From NCBI RefSeq assembly GCF_000416985.1, contig NZ_ATDL01000003.1, positions 124,001 through 188,000 of the forward strand: a stretch of 64,000 bases of DNA, in the 5' to 3' direction. The notes under the pieces are model-generated. The model did no database searches, was not told the DNA's origin, and saw nothing but the letters and a program-made list of their open reading frames with translations. This DNA comes from Sphingobacterium paucimobilis HER1398. GTDB taxonomy: Bacteria; Bacteroidota; Bacteroidia; Sphingobacteriales; Sphingobacteriaceae. The position numbers and the translations under genes are program-made. Below, piece by piece: positions 36,246 to 43,901 of the stretch. How positions within the stretch are numbered: position 1 is the stretch's first letter; every line of letters starts with the position of its first letter.

Positions 36246-39200
36246 TAAAAATTTGATCTAAAACCAAAACTCCATGTCCTCCCAGCTGGGTTTGTATACA
36301 AATGCTCGGGATCCAAGCCATCTGAATTTGATCGCCATAGTATACCTAGATTGGCGACATTAGCAAACAGATCAATAGTGAGGGGCCTTTTTGAATTCAA
36401 ATCTAGTTGGTAACTCAGGTTTATAAACTGAAAACGTACATGATCAGCTCGTTGCACCAACACCTCCGATCCAAGATAAAATGAGTCTCGGTCTTTAGTT
36501 ACCAGAGGATACTCAAAAGAAGGCACCGATGTCACATCACCTGCTTTTTGCCAACGCTTAGCGTAATCGGCATGGCCTGCACCATTATTAACCAGTGCAC
36601 TATAATTGATTGAAGGTTTCCGAAAGTAATACCCCATTTTGTACATCAAGTTAAAGCCTACGGTAAATCTTTTATAACTTAAATCTGCTCCCCAAGAACC
36701 AAAGTGTGTAGGTATAGCAGACCCAATAAAACGGATGACTCCATTTTCCTCTCCTTCTTTATATGCACTATTTTTTAACGCTTGATAATCAATAGAAACA
36801 TCACCGTTTAAAAATCCCATTGGATTTCCATTGTCATCCAGCCCTTTCCAGGTATACGCCGCAATGGAATAAAATGGATATCCCTCTACGGGAGTGATCT
36901 GTACACTGGATCGATCCATTAGATTGGAGACTTTAGAAGCAAGCCCTTCATCATAATACCGATGTGTAATACTTGAGCTGTAGTTATAGATGAACGATGA
37001 ACGGAGGGCCATGAATCCCCACTGCTTATTGAAAATCAATTCTGCATCGAGCCCCTCTCCTTTCATCTCTGCAACATTCTTAGTAATTGTTCCGCGCATA
37101 CCCCATGTTGTGTAATCGTATTCCGTAATTCCGTACAAATCTTTACCGTATTTACTGTAATAATCAATAGATCCTGAGATGGGCAGATTCTTCAATTGAA
37201 AGGTTAGACCACTATTGATCTGACGCACCTGCTCCCACCTCAGAGACGGATTGTTGAGCGTTTCAATTGCGGCCGCAGGTAGTCCTCCGACCTCTACCGG
37301 ATTATTAAAATAGGCTGCGACAGGCAGTGCCGAACGGCTCAAGTCTACATTCCCCGAGTATCCTAATGAGGATCGTACACGCAGGTACTGGAATGGTAAA
37401 CTATTCATAAAACTCTCTCGAGTTACTTCATAGCCAACACCTACAGACCATAACGGTTTCCACTTATCGTTGGTAGAAACACCGTAAATATTTGAGCCAT
37501 CTTTGCGCATGCTAGCACTTATTGAATACCTCTTCAAAAGTGTATAGTTAAAATTACCGTAGCCACTCAGGAAACGGTTCTGAAGGGTAGGATTAAGGGA
37601 TGAAGCACCTGCAATGCTACTTTGGGCTCCTCTAGGAAATGTGCGGTAGCGTGTTGTAAAGCTAACGGGAACATAACCAAGCGGGTCTCCATTATACCCA
37701 TAATATGTCCATGCAGCACCGTCTGTACGGGTCATCCTACCTTCCAATCCGAAAAAGAGCTTAATATCGTGAATACCCCACGTTTTTGAGTAATCAATTT
37801 GGGATCTAAGGTTATGACTTATATAATCAGAAATTGACTTTCTTAGAACATCCCCTTCAGGCACGATGTACGTTACTTCCCCTGTTTTCTCATTGATCTG
37901 CGAGAATTTATTGACCATATCCCGCACATAATAGCTAGCTGAATTATACTGCCTATCCGCTACATTATCCTGTTTGGATATTTGGTAATATACAGCAAAA
38001 TTAAGTCCATCCACCAACTGGTAGCTCAACCCAATATTCCCAAGGAGCTCCGCATACCTGCTTCTCGTTTCCGTCTCACGGCTATCGGCTATTGGGTAAT
38101 ATTTCCAGTCCAAAAGCCGGCCTTTTCCTACCGTATCAATCAGATTTTTATTCCAGTACTGATAAAAAGCCTCCTCTTCACCATTTGCATCATATAGGCT
38201 CATATAGGGTACCTCCTGCCTCGTTCCCATTTGCATAAGAGATATTAGCGAAGGGATATTATCCCTCTTTTGATTTCTCAACGAATAGCTGAACGATGTC
38301 GCCAACTTCAGGTTCCGAAGCAAGTTAAGGTCATTGTTTAATCTGAGATTAACTCTTGAAGATGGCTGCCCTATATTGTCCTTTACGTGACTATTATTCA
38401 AGGAAATTCCCCAATTGTTCAATCTGCTACTTCCACTCAATCGTATTCCAGTTTGTTGCTGCAACGCAGTACGATTAAAGGTCTCACGATATTGCTTTCT
38501 CAAATCTGACGCAGCATAGAACTGACGCCTTTCTTGGTATTCATCAGAAGTAATAATTCCCTTCTTTTGTTTATCCAACCAATATACGATCGGTGTCAGG
38601 ACCGGACCAGAAATACTATTTAGATTGGAGTTAAAATAACCAGCCTCATACAGTTTTTCTTCCACAGCTATATAATCATCATTTGACATATACTGCTCTC
38701 TACGATCCATTGGAGTCTCAGAAAGGGTGGTTGCATTTTCAATACCTAGATTGATTCTTTCCCCTTTAGCTCCTTTCTTTGTTGTAATTACAAGAACACC
38801 ATTCCCACCTCTAGCTCCATAAATGGAGGTTGCAGACGCATCTTTAAGGATAGTGACACTTTCCACATCGTTTGGATTGATATTGTCAATATCACCGTCG
38901 TACACAAAGTTGTCTATGACAATCAGGGGATCTAATGGTCCATTGATCGTACTGTATCCTCGCACAGTGATACCCGTATTATTCTGTGGGTTTGTATTCT
39001 CTCTACCCTTTTGGAAAGCCAGACCATTCGTAATGCCTTCCAGCCTTGATAAGATATTGCTGCCTGTCTGCTTTTGGAGCATCTTTTCATCTATAACCGT
39101 GATAGCTCCGTTCACTTCGTTCGCTTTTAGTTGCTGGTAGCCCGTACTGATCAGCACTTCCTCTATTTGGTTCGCAGTAGTATCTAGTATTATCCGGATA

Positions 39201-39496
39201 TCGGTTGAGGCACTATCCAGCTCGTAGGTCTTAGAGTTGTACCCCATTTTGGAGAAGACCAGCTCATCAGTCTTGTTAAGCATAAGTTTAAATTCTCCGT
39301 TGCTGTTCGTCCGGACAGAGATTCGTTGGGCGGTAGCTTTGACCGTCACCCCTTCGATCCCTTTTGCCTGGGCATCGGTTACCGTCCCTGATACCAAGAT
39401 ATCTTTCTGCTGAGCGACAGCCATACTACTCCATAGGATAGCACATATTAACAGAATTAAAACTCTGCTTTTCTCGATAAATGTATGCATAGCCAT
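36245..39496 (-). CDS. SusC/RagA-type TonB-linked outer-membrane transporter
   Basis: I start it at 39496 (MAMHTFIEKSRVLILLICA). The frame is open upstream to an ATG at 39532, but that would overlap the preceding gene by 32 bp. The signal peptide ends at SMAVAQ. A CarboxypepD_reg-like domain follows (VSGTVTDAQAKGIEGVTVKA), then a plug (NGAITVIDEKML and SIYGARGGNGVLVITTKKG) and a long beta-barrel ending WSFGFRSNF. The N-terminal STN signalling domain is absent. It works with the SusD downstream and is preceded in the operon by a TlpA-like thioredoxin. Confidence 0.94.
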   Translation of the reverse strand: MAMHTFIEKSRVLILLICAILWSSMAVAQQKDILVSGTVTDAQAKGIEGVTVKATAQRISVRTNSNGEFKLMLNKTDELVFSKMGYNSKTYELDSASTDIRIILDTTANQIEEVLISTGYQQLKANEVNGAITVIDEKMLQKQTGSNILSRLEGITNGLAFQKGRENTNPQNNTGITVRGYSTINGPLDPLIVIDNFVYDGDIDNINPNDVESVTILKDASATSIYGARGGNGVLVITTKKGAKGERINLGIENATTLSETPMDRREQYMSNDDYIAVEEKLYEAGYFNSNLNSISGPVLTPIVYWLDKQKKGIITSDEYQERRQFYAASDLRKQYRETFNRTALQQQTGIRLSGSSRLNNWGISLNNSHVKDNIGQPSSRVNLRLNNDLNLLRNLKLATSFSYSLRNQKRDNIPSLISLMQMGTRQEVPYMSLYDANGEEEAFYQYWNKNLIDTVGKGRLLDWKYYPIADSRETETRSRYAELLGNIGLSYQLVDGLNFAVYYQISKQDNVADRQYNSASYYVRDMVNKFSQINEKTGEVTYIVPEGDVLRKSISDYISHNLRSQIDYSKTWGIHDIKLFFGLEGRMTRTDGAAWTYYGYNGDPLGYVPVSFTTRYRTFPRGAQSSIAGASSLNPTLQNRFLSGYGNFNYTLLKRYSISASMRKDGSNIYGVSTNDKWKPLWSVGVGYEVTRESFMNSLPFQYLRVRSSLGYSGNVDLSRSALPVAAYFNNPVEVGGLPAAAIETLNNPSLRWEQVRQINSGLTFQLKNLPISGSIDYYSKYGKDLYGITEYDYTTWGMRGTITKNVAEMKGEGLDAELIFNKQWGFMALRSSFIYNYSSSITHRYYDEGLASKVSNLMDRSSVQITPVEGYPFYSIAAYTWKGLDDNGNPMGFLNGDVSIDYQALKNSAYKEGEENGVIRFIGSAIPTHFGSWGADLSYKRFTVGFNLMYKMGYYFRKPSINYSALVNNGAGHADYAKRWQKAGDVTSVPSFEYPLVTKDRDSFYLGSEVLVQRADHVRFQFINLSYQLDLNSKRPLTIDLFANVANLGILWRSNSDGLDPEHLYTNPAGRTWSFGFRSNF

Positions 39497-39500
39497 TCCG

Positions 39501-40298
39501 TTAAATGTATGAACCATATATGTAAGCCGCATGTGATGGGATTTCAGCTAATTTGCCGGACAGAATATCTATATATTCTGTCTCTGTCAATTTCCCTGCA
39601 TTGGAGATTCCGAATAATTGACCATTCTTTATCCATAGTGTAGGCCCTGTTCTCCTATCATTCCAAAAGAAAAGATGATGCAAAAGAGCGGCACTTTTAC
39701 CTATGATCTGTGTGCTCTTATAGCCAAACCGTCTGCATGAAGGCACTGCTCTGTATGTAAGATTAGTGTCGAAATTCCCCAGTAACGTAAAATTTGTATT
39801 CTGATCAGAGAAGCGGCTTTCCCATGCAGTCATGGACTTAATACAAGGACCACAGAAGTCCGCCCACAGGTCTATGATCAGCCATTCTCTATCAGACTCT
39901 TGCCTTAAGGTAGTGGTATCACGACCATTGTAATCATTTACAATCCATAGCGGAAGATCCCAAAGTTCGTCCGGTATTTTGTCCCCAATCTTGATCTGTT
40001 TTATTTTCAGGGTATCAACATCGTATCTCCCGATCTCGAACTTCTCCAAGTCTGCCTTTGGATATTCCTCCAATGCACCTTTGTAAAACCTTTCATGATT
40101 AAATGGCCTAAAGATTACCGCATCATACAATGTATAATTATAGTTCCAAACTAATCTATTTGGCTTTATTCTAAGGCCATCGGCCTCCTGCCCGAAGGCA
40201 GGAATGACCGCAGCCGCACTAAACAACACACAGAATATTAGCATAGGTAGTGTGTATACCTTGGGCAGTTCTCTTCCACCCCCATTAAAATTCTTCAT
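39501..40298 (-). CDS. TlpA-like periplasmic thioredoxin
   Basis: A 265-residue exported protein. An N-terminal hydrophobic segment (LPMLIFCVLFSAAAVIPAFG) follows a short polar leader. The redox centre is LWADFCGPCIKSM with Cys149 and Cys152, followed by thioredoxin-fold strands and GPTLWIKNGQL, which carries the cis-Pro region. It is the first gene of the operon with SusC and SusD, 4 bp before the SusC start. TlpA proteins reduce or oxidise thiols in the envelope. The pairing with SusC/SusD suggests that either the transported substrate or the outer-membrane proteins need disulphide handling. Confidence 0.88.
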   Translation of the reverse strand: MKNFNGGGRELPKVYTLPMLIFCVLFSAAAVIPAFGQEADGLRIKPNRLVWNYNYTLYDAVIFRPFNHERFYKGALEEYPKADLEKFEIGRYDVDTLKIKQIKIGDKIPDELWDLPLWIVNDYNGRDTTTLRQESDREWLIIDLWADFCGPCIKSMTAWESRFSDQNTNFTLLGNFDTNLTYRAVPSCRRFGYKSTQIIGKSAALLHHLFFWNDRRTGPTLWIKNGQLFGISNAGKLTETEYIDILSGKLAEIPSHAAYIYGSYI

Positions 40299-40309
40299 TT
40301 TTTGGATTC

Positions 40310-40326
40310 ATTAGGTATGACCTAAT
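40310..40326. promoter_or_regulatory. Perfect inverted repeat ATTAGGT-ATG-ACCTAAT before tlpA
   Basis: Two 7-bp arms around 3 bp end 11 bp upstream of the TlpA start codon. This is where a repressor or an mRNA hairpin could block expression of the TlpA-SusC-SusD operon. Confidence 0.45.
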
Positions 40327-40351
40327 ATTATCCCGTCACCCTAGCCTGTCC

Positions 40352-40398
40352 CGATATCTTGTCGGGAAGCGGAACGCAGAGGAGTCGAACGGGTCTAA
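40352..40398. repeat. REP-like palindrome in the 426-bp spacer
   Basis: TCCCGA/TCGGGA pair around TATCTTG at 40352-40370, followed by AGCGGAACGCAGAGGAGTCG. The word GTCCCGATATCTTGTCGGG is of the kind that recurs as a dispersed palindrome in Sphingobacteriaceae genomes (from memory, not checked). The rest of the 40299-40724 spacer is AT-rich and holds the tlpA promoter on one side and the HTH-gene operator on the other. I see no gene in it. Confidence 0.45.
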
Positions 40399-40653
40399 AA
40401 ACTATACAGTCTTTAACTAGGCCACACGATTTAAATAAAAATTGATTAACTGATTTTGTCTAGCGCGCTTAATCGGGAGATAATTTGGTTTTAATCGGTA
40501 TGTATTACGCTTGGACACAGAAATCGAAATAACGAGCCACAGAGCTACTCGGGGCCTTTGATGATGTTTGTATAAAGCTGTTTATTAAACATAGTTTATC
40601 CGTATTGGTTTATACAAAAATCGGCAAACGGATTTTAACGAAGGAAAATCACA

Positions 40654-40703
40654 GGTTGTATTATTTTGTATTTAGGTTGTAATTAACTAATTTAGTTGTA
40701 TTA
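40654..40703 (+). promoter_or_regulatory. Three direct repeats (RGTTGTAWT) before the HTH gene pair
   Basis: GGTTGTATTA (40654), GGTTGTAATT (40675) and AGTTGTATTA (40694) are spaced 21 and 19 bp, about two helical turns. The last ends 21 bp before the start codon. This is the geometry of an autoregulatory operator for an XRE-type repressor bound on one face of the DNA. Confidence 0.55.
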
Positions 40704-40724
40704 TACACTTTTAAAACTATAAAA

Positions 40725-41129
40725 ATGAGAAATAGTGCAACGAATGACGAAAAAATAGGATCTAAAATTAGAAAGCTCAGACAGATAAAGGGGTTCAGTC
40801 AAAAAATGTTTGCTGCTGAATTAAACATCTCACAACAAGCCGTTTCGAAAATTGAAAACAGCGAAATAATAAACGAAGAAACACTTAATAAAGTTTCCGA
40901 AATTTTAGGCGTATCTATCGAAACTATCACTAATTTTGATGAAGATGCTGCATTCACGAATATAATTGAAAGAAATGAAACAATCAATCAACGTTGCGAT
41001 GTTGTAAACAACTATAACTCTACGGATAAAATCGAAGAATTGTATGAGCGACTACTAAAAAGTGAGCGAGAAAAAAATGAAGTTTTCAAACAAATGCTAG
41101 AATTAAAAGATAAAATGACCAATGAATAA
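40725..41129 (+). CDS. XRE-family HTH transcriptional regulator (first of a paralogous pair)
   Basis: A 134-residue protein. Residues 13-68 form a Cro/C1-type helix-turn-helix (IRKLRQIKGFSQKMFAAELN, then ISQQAVSKIENSE). After TITNF (residues 67-71) follows a polar Asn-rich linker (ETINQRCDVVNNYNS) and a charged helix (DKIEELYERLLKSEREKN), probably a coiled-coil dimerisation tail. It overlaps the next gene by 8 bp. Three direct repeats upstream suggest autoregulation. It may be the antitoxin-like or control gene of the mosaic that follows. Confidence 0.85.
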   Translation: MRNSATNDEKIGSKIRKLRQIKGFSQKMFAAELNISQQAVSKIENSEIINEETLNKVSEILGVSIETITNFDEDAAFTNIIERNETINQRCDVVNNYNSTDKIEELYERLLKSEREKNEVFKQMLELKDKMTNE

Positions 41130-41490
41130 CACGATGATTAATAAACAAAAGCACGGAGGCCTTCAATTAAAAAATGTATTAGAAACTTTTCAAATTTCTT
41201 CTGAAAAAGTCTGCAAAGACTTAAACATAACAATGCAAGAACTCGTATCAATATTTTCAAAACAAGAACTTGACCAAACGACTATACAGCTTTTTTCAAA
41301 TTACTTGAGTGTTCCATCTCATGTAATTACAAACTTCAAAGACGATATGAATTTTAATACTACAATTCTATCAGAAAACAATACTGTTATAAATTACAAC
41401 TATTGTATTAATCAAAATTCTATCGAAAATATCGCCAAAATATATGAAGTTGTTAAGGAGCTTATAAAAAAAGAAAACGGAGTTAAGTAA
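41122..41490 (+). CDS. Divergent paralogue of the preceding HTH regulator
   Basis: A 122-residue protein. It aligns over its length with its neighbour. The helical N-terminal 65 residues (LKNVLETFQISSEKVCKDLN) have lost the clear XRE signature. Then VITNFKDDMNFNTTILSENN matches the neighbour's TITNFDEDAAFTNIIERNE. The Asn-rich linker and the helix IYEVVKELIKKEN also correspond. This is a tandem duplication with divergence. The 8-bp overlap implies translational coupling and possibly a heterodimer. The last codons recur as a repeat at 43047. Confidence 0.7.
   Translation: MNNTMINKQKHGGLQLKNVLETFQISSEKVCKDLNITMQELVSIFSKQELDQTTIQLFSNYLSVPSHVITNFKDDMNFNTTILSENNTVINYNYCINQNSIENIAKIYEVVKELIKKENGVK
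41453..41478 (+). repeat. Direct repeat, left copy
   Basis: TTAAGGAGCTTAT plus an A-rich stretch, encoding the VKELIKKEN tail of the second HTH gene. It recurs at 43047-43072 with only 2 mismatches in 26. The pair brackets the Fic remnant and the AlbA-type gene. Confidence 0.7.
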
Positions 41491-41529
41491 TCTGCAATTA
41501 TCTAACATTAAATAATCAAGCAAAACGCC

Positions 41530-41676
41530 ATGACCTCAATTGAAGATGCACTATCGTTAAAACAAGAGTTTGAAACCCTTCGTCCTCTTTCCAAAGAGCA
41601 GGAAGATAGAATCATGCAGAAGTTCAGACTAGATTGGAGTTATAATTCAAATAATCTAGAAGTTTTAGTAGGCTAG
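41530..41676 (+). pseudogene. N-terminal remnant of a Fic-family gene
   Basis: A 48-codon frame starting MTSIEDALSLKQEFETLRPL and continuing RIMQKFRLDWSYNSNNLE. The last segment is the characteristic N-terminus of bacterial Fic proteins, which normally go on with EGN and a threonine-rich inhibitory/regulatory stretch before the HPFxxGNG catalytic core. Here the match breaks after NNLE and a stop follows 4 codons later, so the enzyme part is gone. Three bases separate the stop from the next ATG (41680), so the remnant may serve as a coupled leader for the AlbA-type gene. Recognition is from memory of the family. Confidence 0.6.
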
Positions 41677-41679
41677 GTA

Positions 41680-43050
41680 ATGACAAAACCAATAAAAGAA
41701 GATCTACATACGGAATTTAAAACCTCTTTCAACGATGGAGTTATAGAATCCCTTTCTGCCTTTGCTAATACCAAAGGCGGACGGGTACTTGTTGGTATTT
41801 CAGATAGTGGCAAGCCGATCACAGGCTTTTCCATTGGGGATGAAACGCTACAAAAGTGGATCAATGAAGTCAAGAACAAAACTCAACCTAGTATTATCCC
41901 CGATGCAAGCATCATCAATATTGACGGTACAGATATCGCCGAATTGGCGATATCAGAATTTCCAATCAAACCCATAGCGTTTAAAGGAAGATATTACAAG
42001 CGAGTGAACAACTCCAATCATCTGTTATCAGCCGTTGAAATTTCTGACATGAGCATCCAATCCCTTCAACTTTCGTGGGATTCCTATCCCGCACATGGGA
42101 AGACCTTCGATGATCTTGACGAATTATTGATAGAAAAATTTATAGCAAGGGTTAATGCAGCCGGAAGATTTCAGTTGCTAACCGATGCGACCAGTAGCCT
42201 AGAGAAGTTAAAACTGATTAATGGCAATCAGATTACTAACGCCGCCTGGCTACTTTTCGGCAAGGGAAACATAGGATATAATGTCCATTTAGGAAGATTC
42301 AAAACTCCTACCTTTATCATTGACGATAAAATGCTGAATGGGGCTTTGTTCCAAGTGATCGATGAGATTATGCAATATCTAGTAGCACGCATCAAAGTAG
42401 CCTTTGAAATAAAGGGATACCCCACACAACGTACCGAAATTTTCGAATACCCACTTCCCGCTCTAAGAGAAACAGCAATAAACGCCCTTATACACAGAGA
42501 CTTTAGAAGCCCTATCGATATACAGATAAAACTCTTTGACAATTATGTATCGTTTTTCAATCCAGGAAAACTTATGGGGGATCTCACCACGGAAGATTTG
42601 GAACGAGATAACTATCGCGCGTATGCCAGAAATAAACTTATTGCTGAAGCATTTTATCTTACGGGCGATATTGAGAAATATGGAAGCGGGTTTCTCCGTA
42701 TCCGCCAAGAGATTGAGACCTATCCGACTATGAAGTTAACCGTTGAAGAGATTCCTAATGGCTTTCATGTACAATTGGGATATACAGAACAGAAAACTTC
42801 TACTATCATCAAAGAGGGGAATAAAGAGGGGAATAAAGAGGGGAATAAAGAGGGGAATATATTCTCTTCAAATCAACAAATTATCATAGAAGCAATAACG
42901 AACAATCCCAAGATAACCATTCCAGAATTATCTGAAATAATAGGGATCAATGAAGCAAACATACAAAAGAACATCAAAAAACTACGTGATTCAGGCAAAA
43001 TAAAACGTGTAGGCTCAGCAAGAGGTGGATATTGGAAAATAATTGATTAA
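41680..43050 (+). CDS. AlbA_2/Schlafen-type ATP-binding regulator with C-terminal winged helix
   Basis: A 456-residue protein of the COG2865 kind. Residues about 8-120 are the AlbA_2 (Schlafen-like) nucleic-acid-binding domain (EDLHTEFKTSFNDGVIESLS, FANTKGGRVLVGISD). Residues about 245-350 are a GHKL-like HATPase_c_4 region (LPALRETAINALIHRDF, VSFFNPGKL, YGSGFLRIRQEIE). A KEGN x4 linker (378-393) leads to a C-terminal winged helix (TIPELSEIIGINEANIQKNI). Such proteins are putative transcriptional regulators, and some relatives are linked to phage defence. It follows the Fic remnant by 3 bp, and its stop codon lies inside the right copy of the direct repeat. Confidence 0.87.
   Translation: MTKPIKEDLHTEFKTSFNDGVIESLSAFANTKGGRVLVGISDSGKPITGFSIGDETLQKWINEVKNKTQPSIIPDASIINIDGTDIAELAISEFPIKPIAFKGRYYKRVNNSNHLLSAVEISDMSIQSLQLSWDSYPAHGKTFDDLDELLIEKFIARVNAAGRFQLLTDATSSLEKLKLINGNQITNAAWLLFGKGNIGYNVHLGRFKTPTFIIDDKMLNGALFQVIDEIMQYLVARIKVAFEIKGYPTQRTEIFEYPLPALRETAINALIHRDFRSPIDIQIKLFDNYVSFFNPGKLMGDLTTEDLERDNYRAYARNKLIAEAFYLTGDIEKYGSGFLRIRQEIETYPTMKLTVEEIPNGFHVQLGYTEQKTSTIIKEGNKEGNKEGNKEGNIFSSNQQIIIEAITNNPKITIPELSEIIGINEANIQKNIKKLRDSGKIKRVGSARGGYWKIID
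42811..42858 (+). repeat. Four perfect 12-bp tandem repeats inside the AlbA-type gene
   Basis: AAAGAGGGGAAT is repeated four times without change, encoding Lys-Glu-Gly-Asn each time. Unit length is a multiple of three, so copy-number change would lengthen the linker and not break the frame. Confidence 0.9.
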
Positions 43051-43083
43051 GGAGCTTATTAAAAAAGAAAATGAAAGAAAATA
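43047..43083 (+). pseudogene. Tail fragment of a third HTH paralogue (direct repeat, right copy)
   Basis: In the frame offset from the AlbA stop, the bases read IKELIKKENERK then a stop, matching the VKELIKKEN tail of the gene at 41122-41490. At the DNA level 24 of 26 bases match 41453-41478. It is a leftover of recombination or insertion between duplicated HTH genes. No further coding sequence of that family precedes it. Confidence 0.6.
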
Positions 43084-43410
43084 AATTCTTCCAGTTTTAT
43101 GAGATATACAGAATATATAGCTTTACTCACCTCAAAAAAGCCTCTTAAAATAGTAGCCATACTTTCCGCAGAAGAAGGGGATGTCGTTTGAATCCATAGC
43201 ATTCGGTAGTTCTTGCATCTCCCTTCAAGAGAGGCAGGAGACAGGTTCGAGACTGCCTTGAGACATATTCGCCTATTGTTCGCCTATTTTTCGACCATCG
43301 TTTGCCTTGGAGACCAAGCATTGTCGAAGAATTATCAAAGGACAGGCGAAGCAGTCCCGAAGGAATCCCGAGGATGGTACGGAGCATTGCCGAAGCATAG
43401 TCGAAGCTAT

Positions 43411-43460
43411 AACGGAGTTGAACGGACTTGAGCGGACTTAAAGGGACTTGAGCAGACTTC
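43411..43460 (+). repeat. Five decanucleotide tandem repeats
   Basis: Consecutive 10-bp units AACGGAGTTG, AACGGACTTG, AGCGGACTTA, AAGGGACTTG and AGCAGACTTC share the consensus ARCGGACTTG. The period of one helical turn would place a bound protein on one DNA face. They are not spaced like a CRISPR array. Confidence 0.7.
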
Positions 43461-43572
43461 GAGTGATCATTTTATGTTATTGGTAAACACGCCTGCAGAA
43501 TGCTCTATATACCAATATGAAACTGTTAAAATCATCACTTCTCGCTAAAAATCAATATAAAAGAGCGCCCTC

Positions 43573-43901
43573 TCGCTACGTAACATGGATACATTCTTGT
43601 ACAAGTAGATGAGATACTGAACCAAAAGGATTAGAAACCAGCAGCAGTAATTAAGAGTCTGGGCTACATATGTGACATACCCATATCGGTACCTGCTATA
43701 TTTAGATCACTTTCTACGGTTGCTACGTAGCAATTGGAACCATAATGATGATTCTATCCCTAACTGATCTTACTTTATGATTTACCTATACGAGACTGCG
43801 AGAAACTCACAACAGTCTACCGCACTCATAATTAACCATGAAGAACATTCATTATTGCATAAAGTAAAACATTGTTTCTTTAAACGCATGTTACGTAGCG
43901 A
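43573..43901. repeat. 15-bp exact inverted repeat with a central 14-bp palindrome
   Basis: TCGCTACGTAACATG (43573-43587) is exactly mirrored by CATGTTACGTAGCGA (43887-43901). Between them lies the perfect palindrome TTGCTACGTAGCAA (43720-43733), which shares the GCTACGTA core. The palindrome is roughly midway. The symmetry resembles a recombination or multi-site operator arrangement. No recombinase gene lies in this window. Confidence 0.65.

Noticed and set aside
40352..40400. Possible tRNA or attachment site because of a TTCGA-like T-arm word on the minus strand
   Set aside because: No acceptor stem, anticodon arm or CCA-adjacent structure can be folded. A REP-like palindrome explains it better.
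43213..43431. A 72-codon frame in the gene-free region
   Set aside because: It runs through degenerate and tandem repeats, has no family resemblance, and no clear start signal.
43411..43460. Possible CRISPR array
   Set aside because: Units of 10 bp abut with no spacers, and there are no cas genes.
43573..43901. Insertion sequence ends
   Set aside because: No transposase frame lies between the inverted repeats, and the interior carries a third palindrome with the same core, unlike IS ends.
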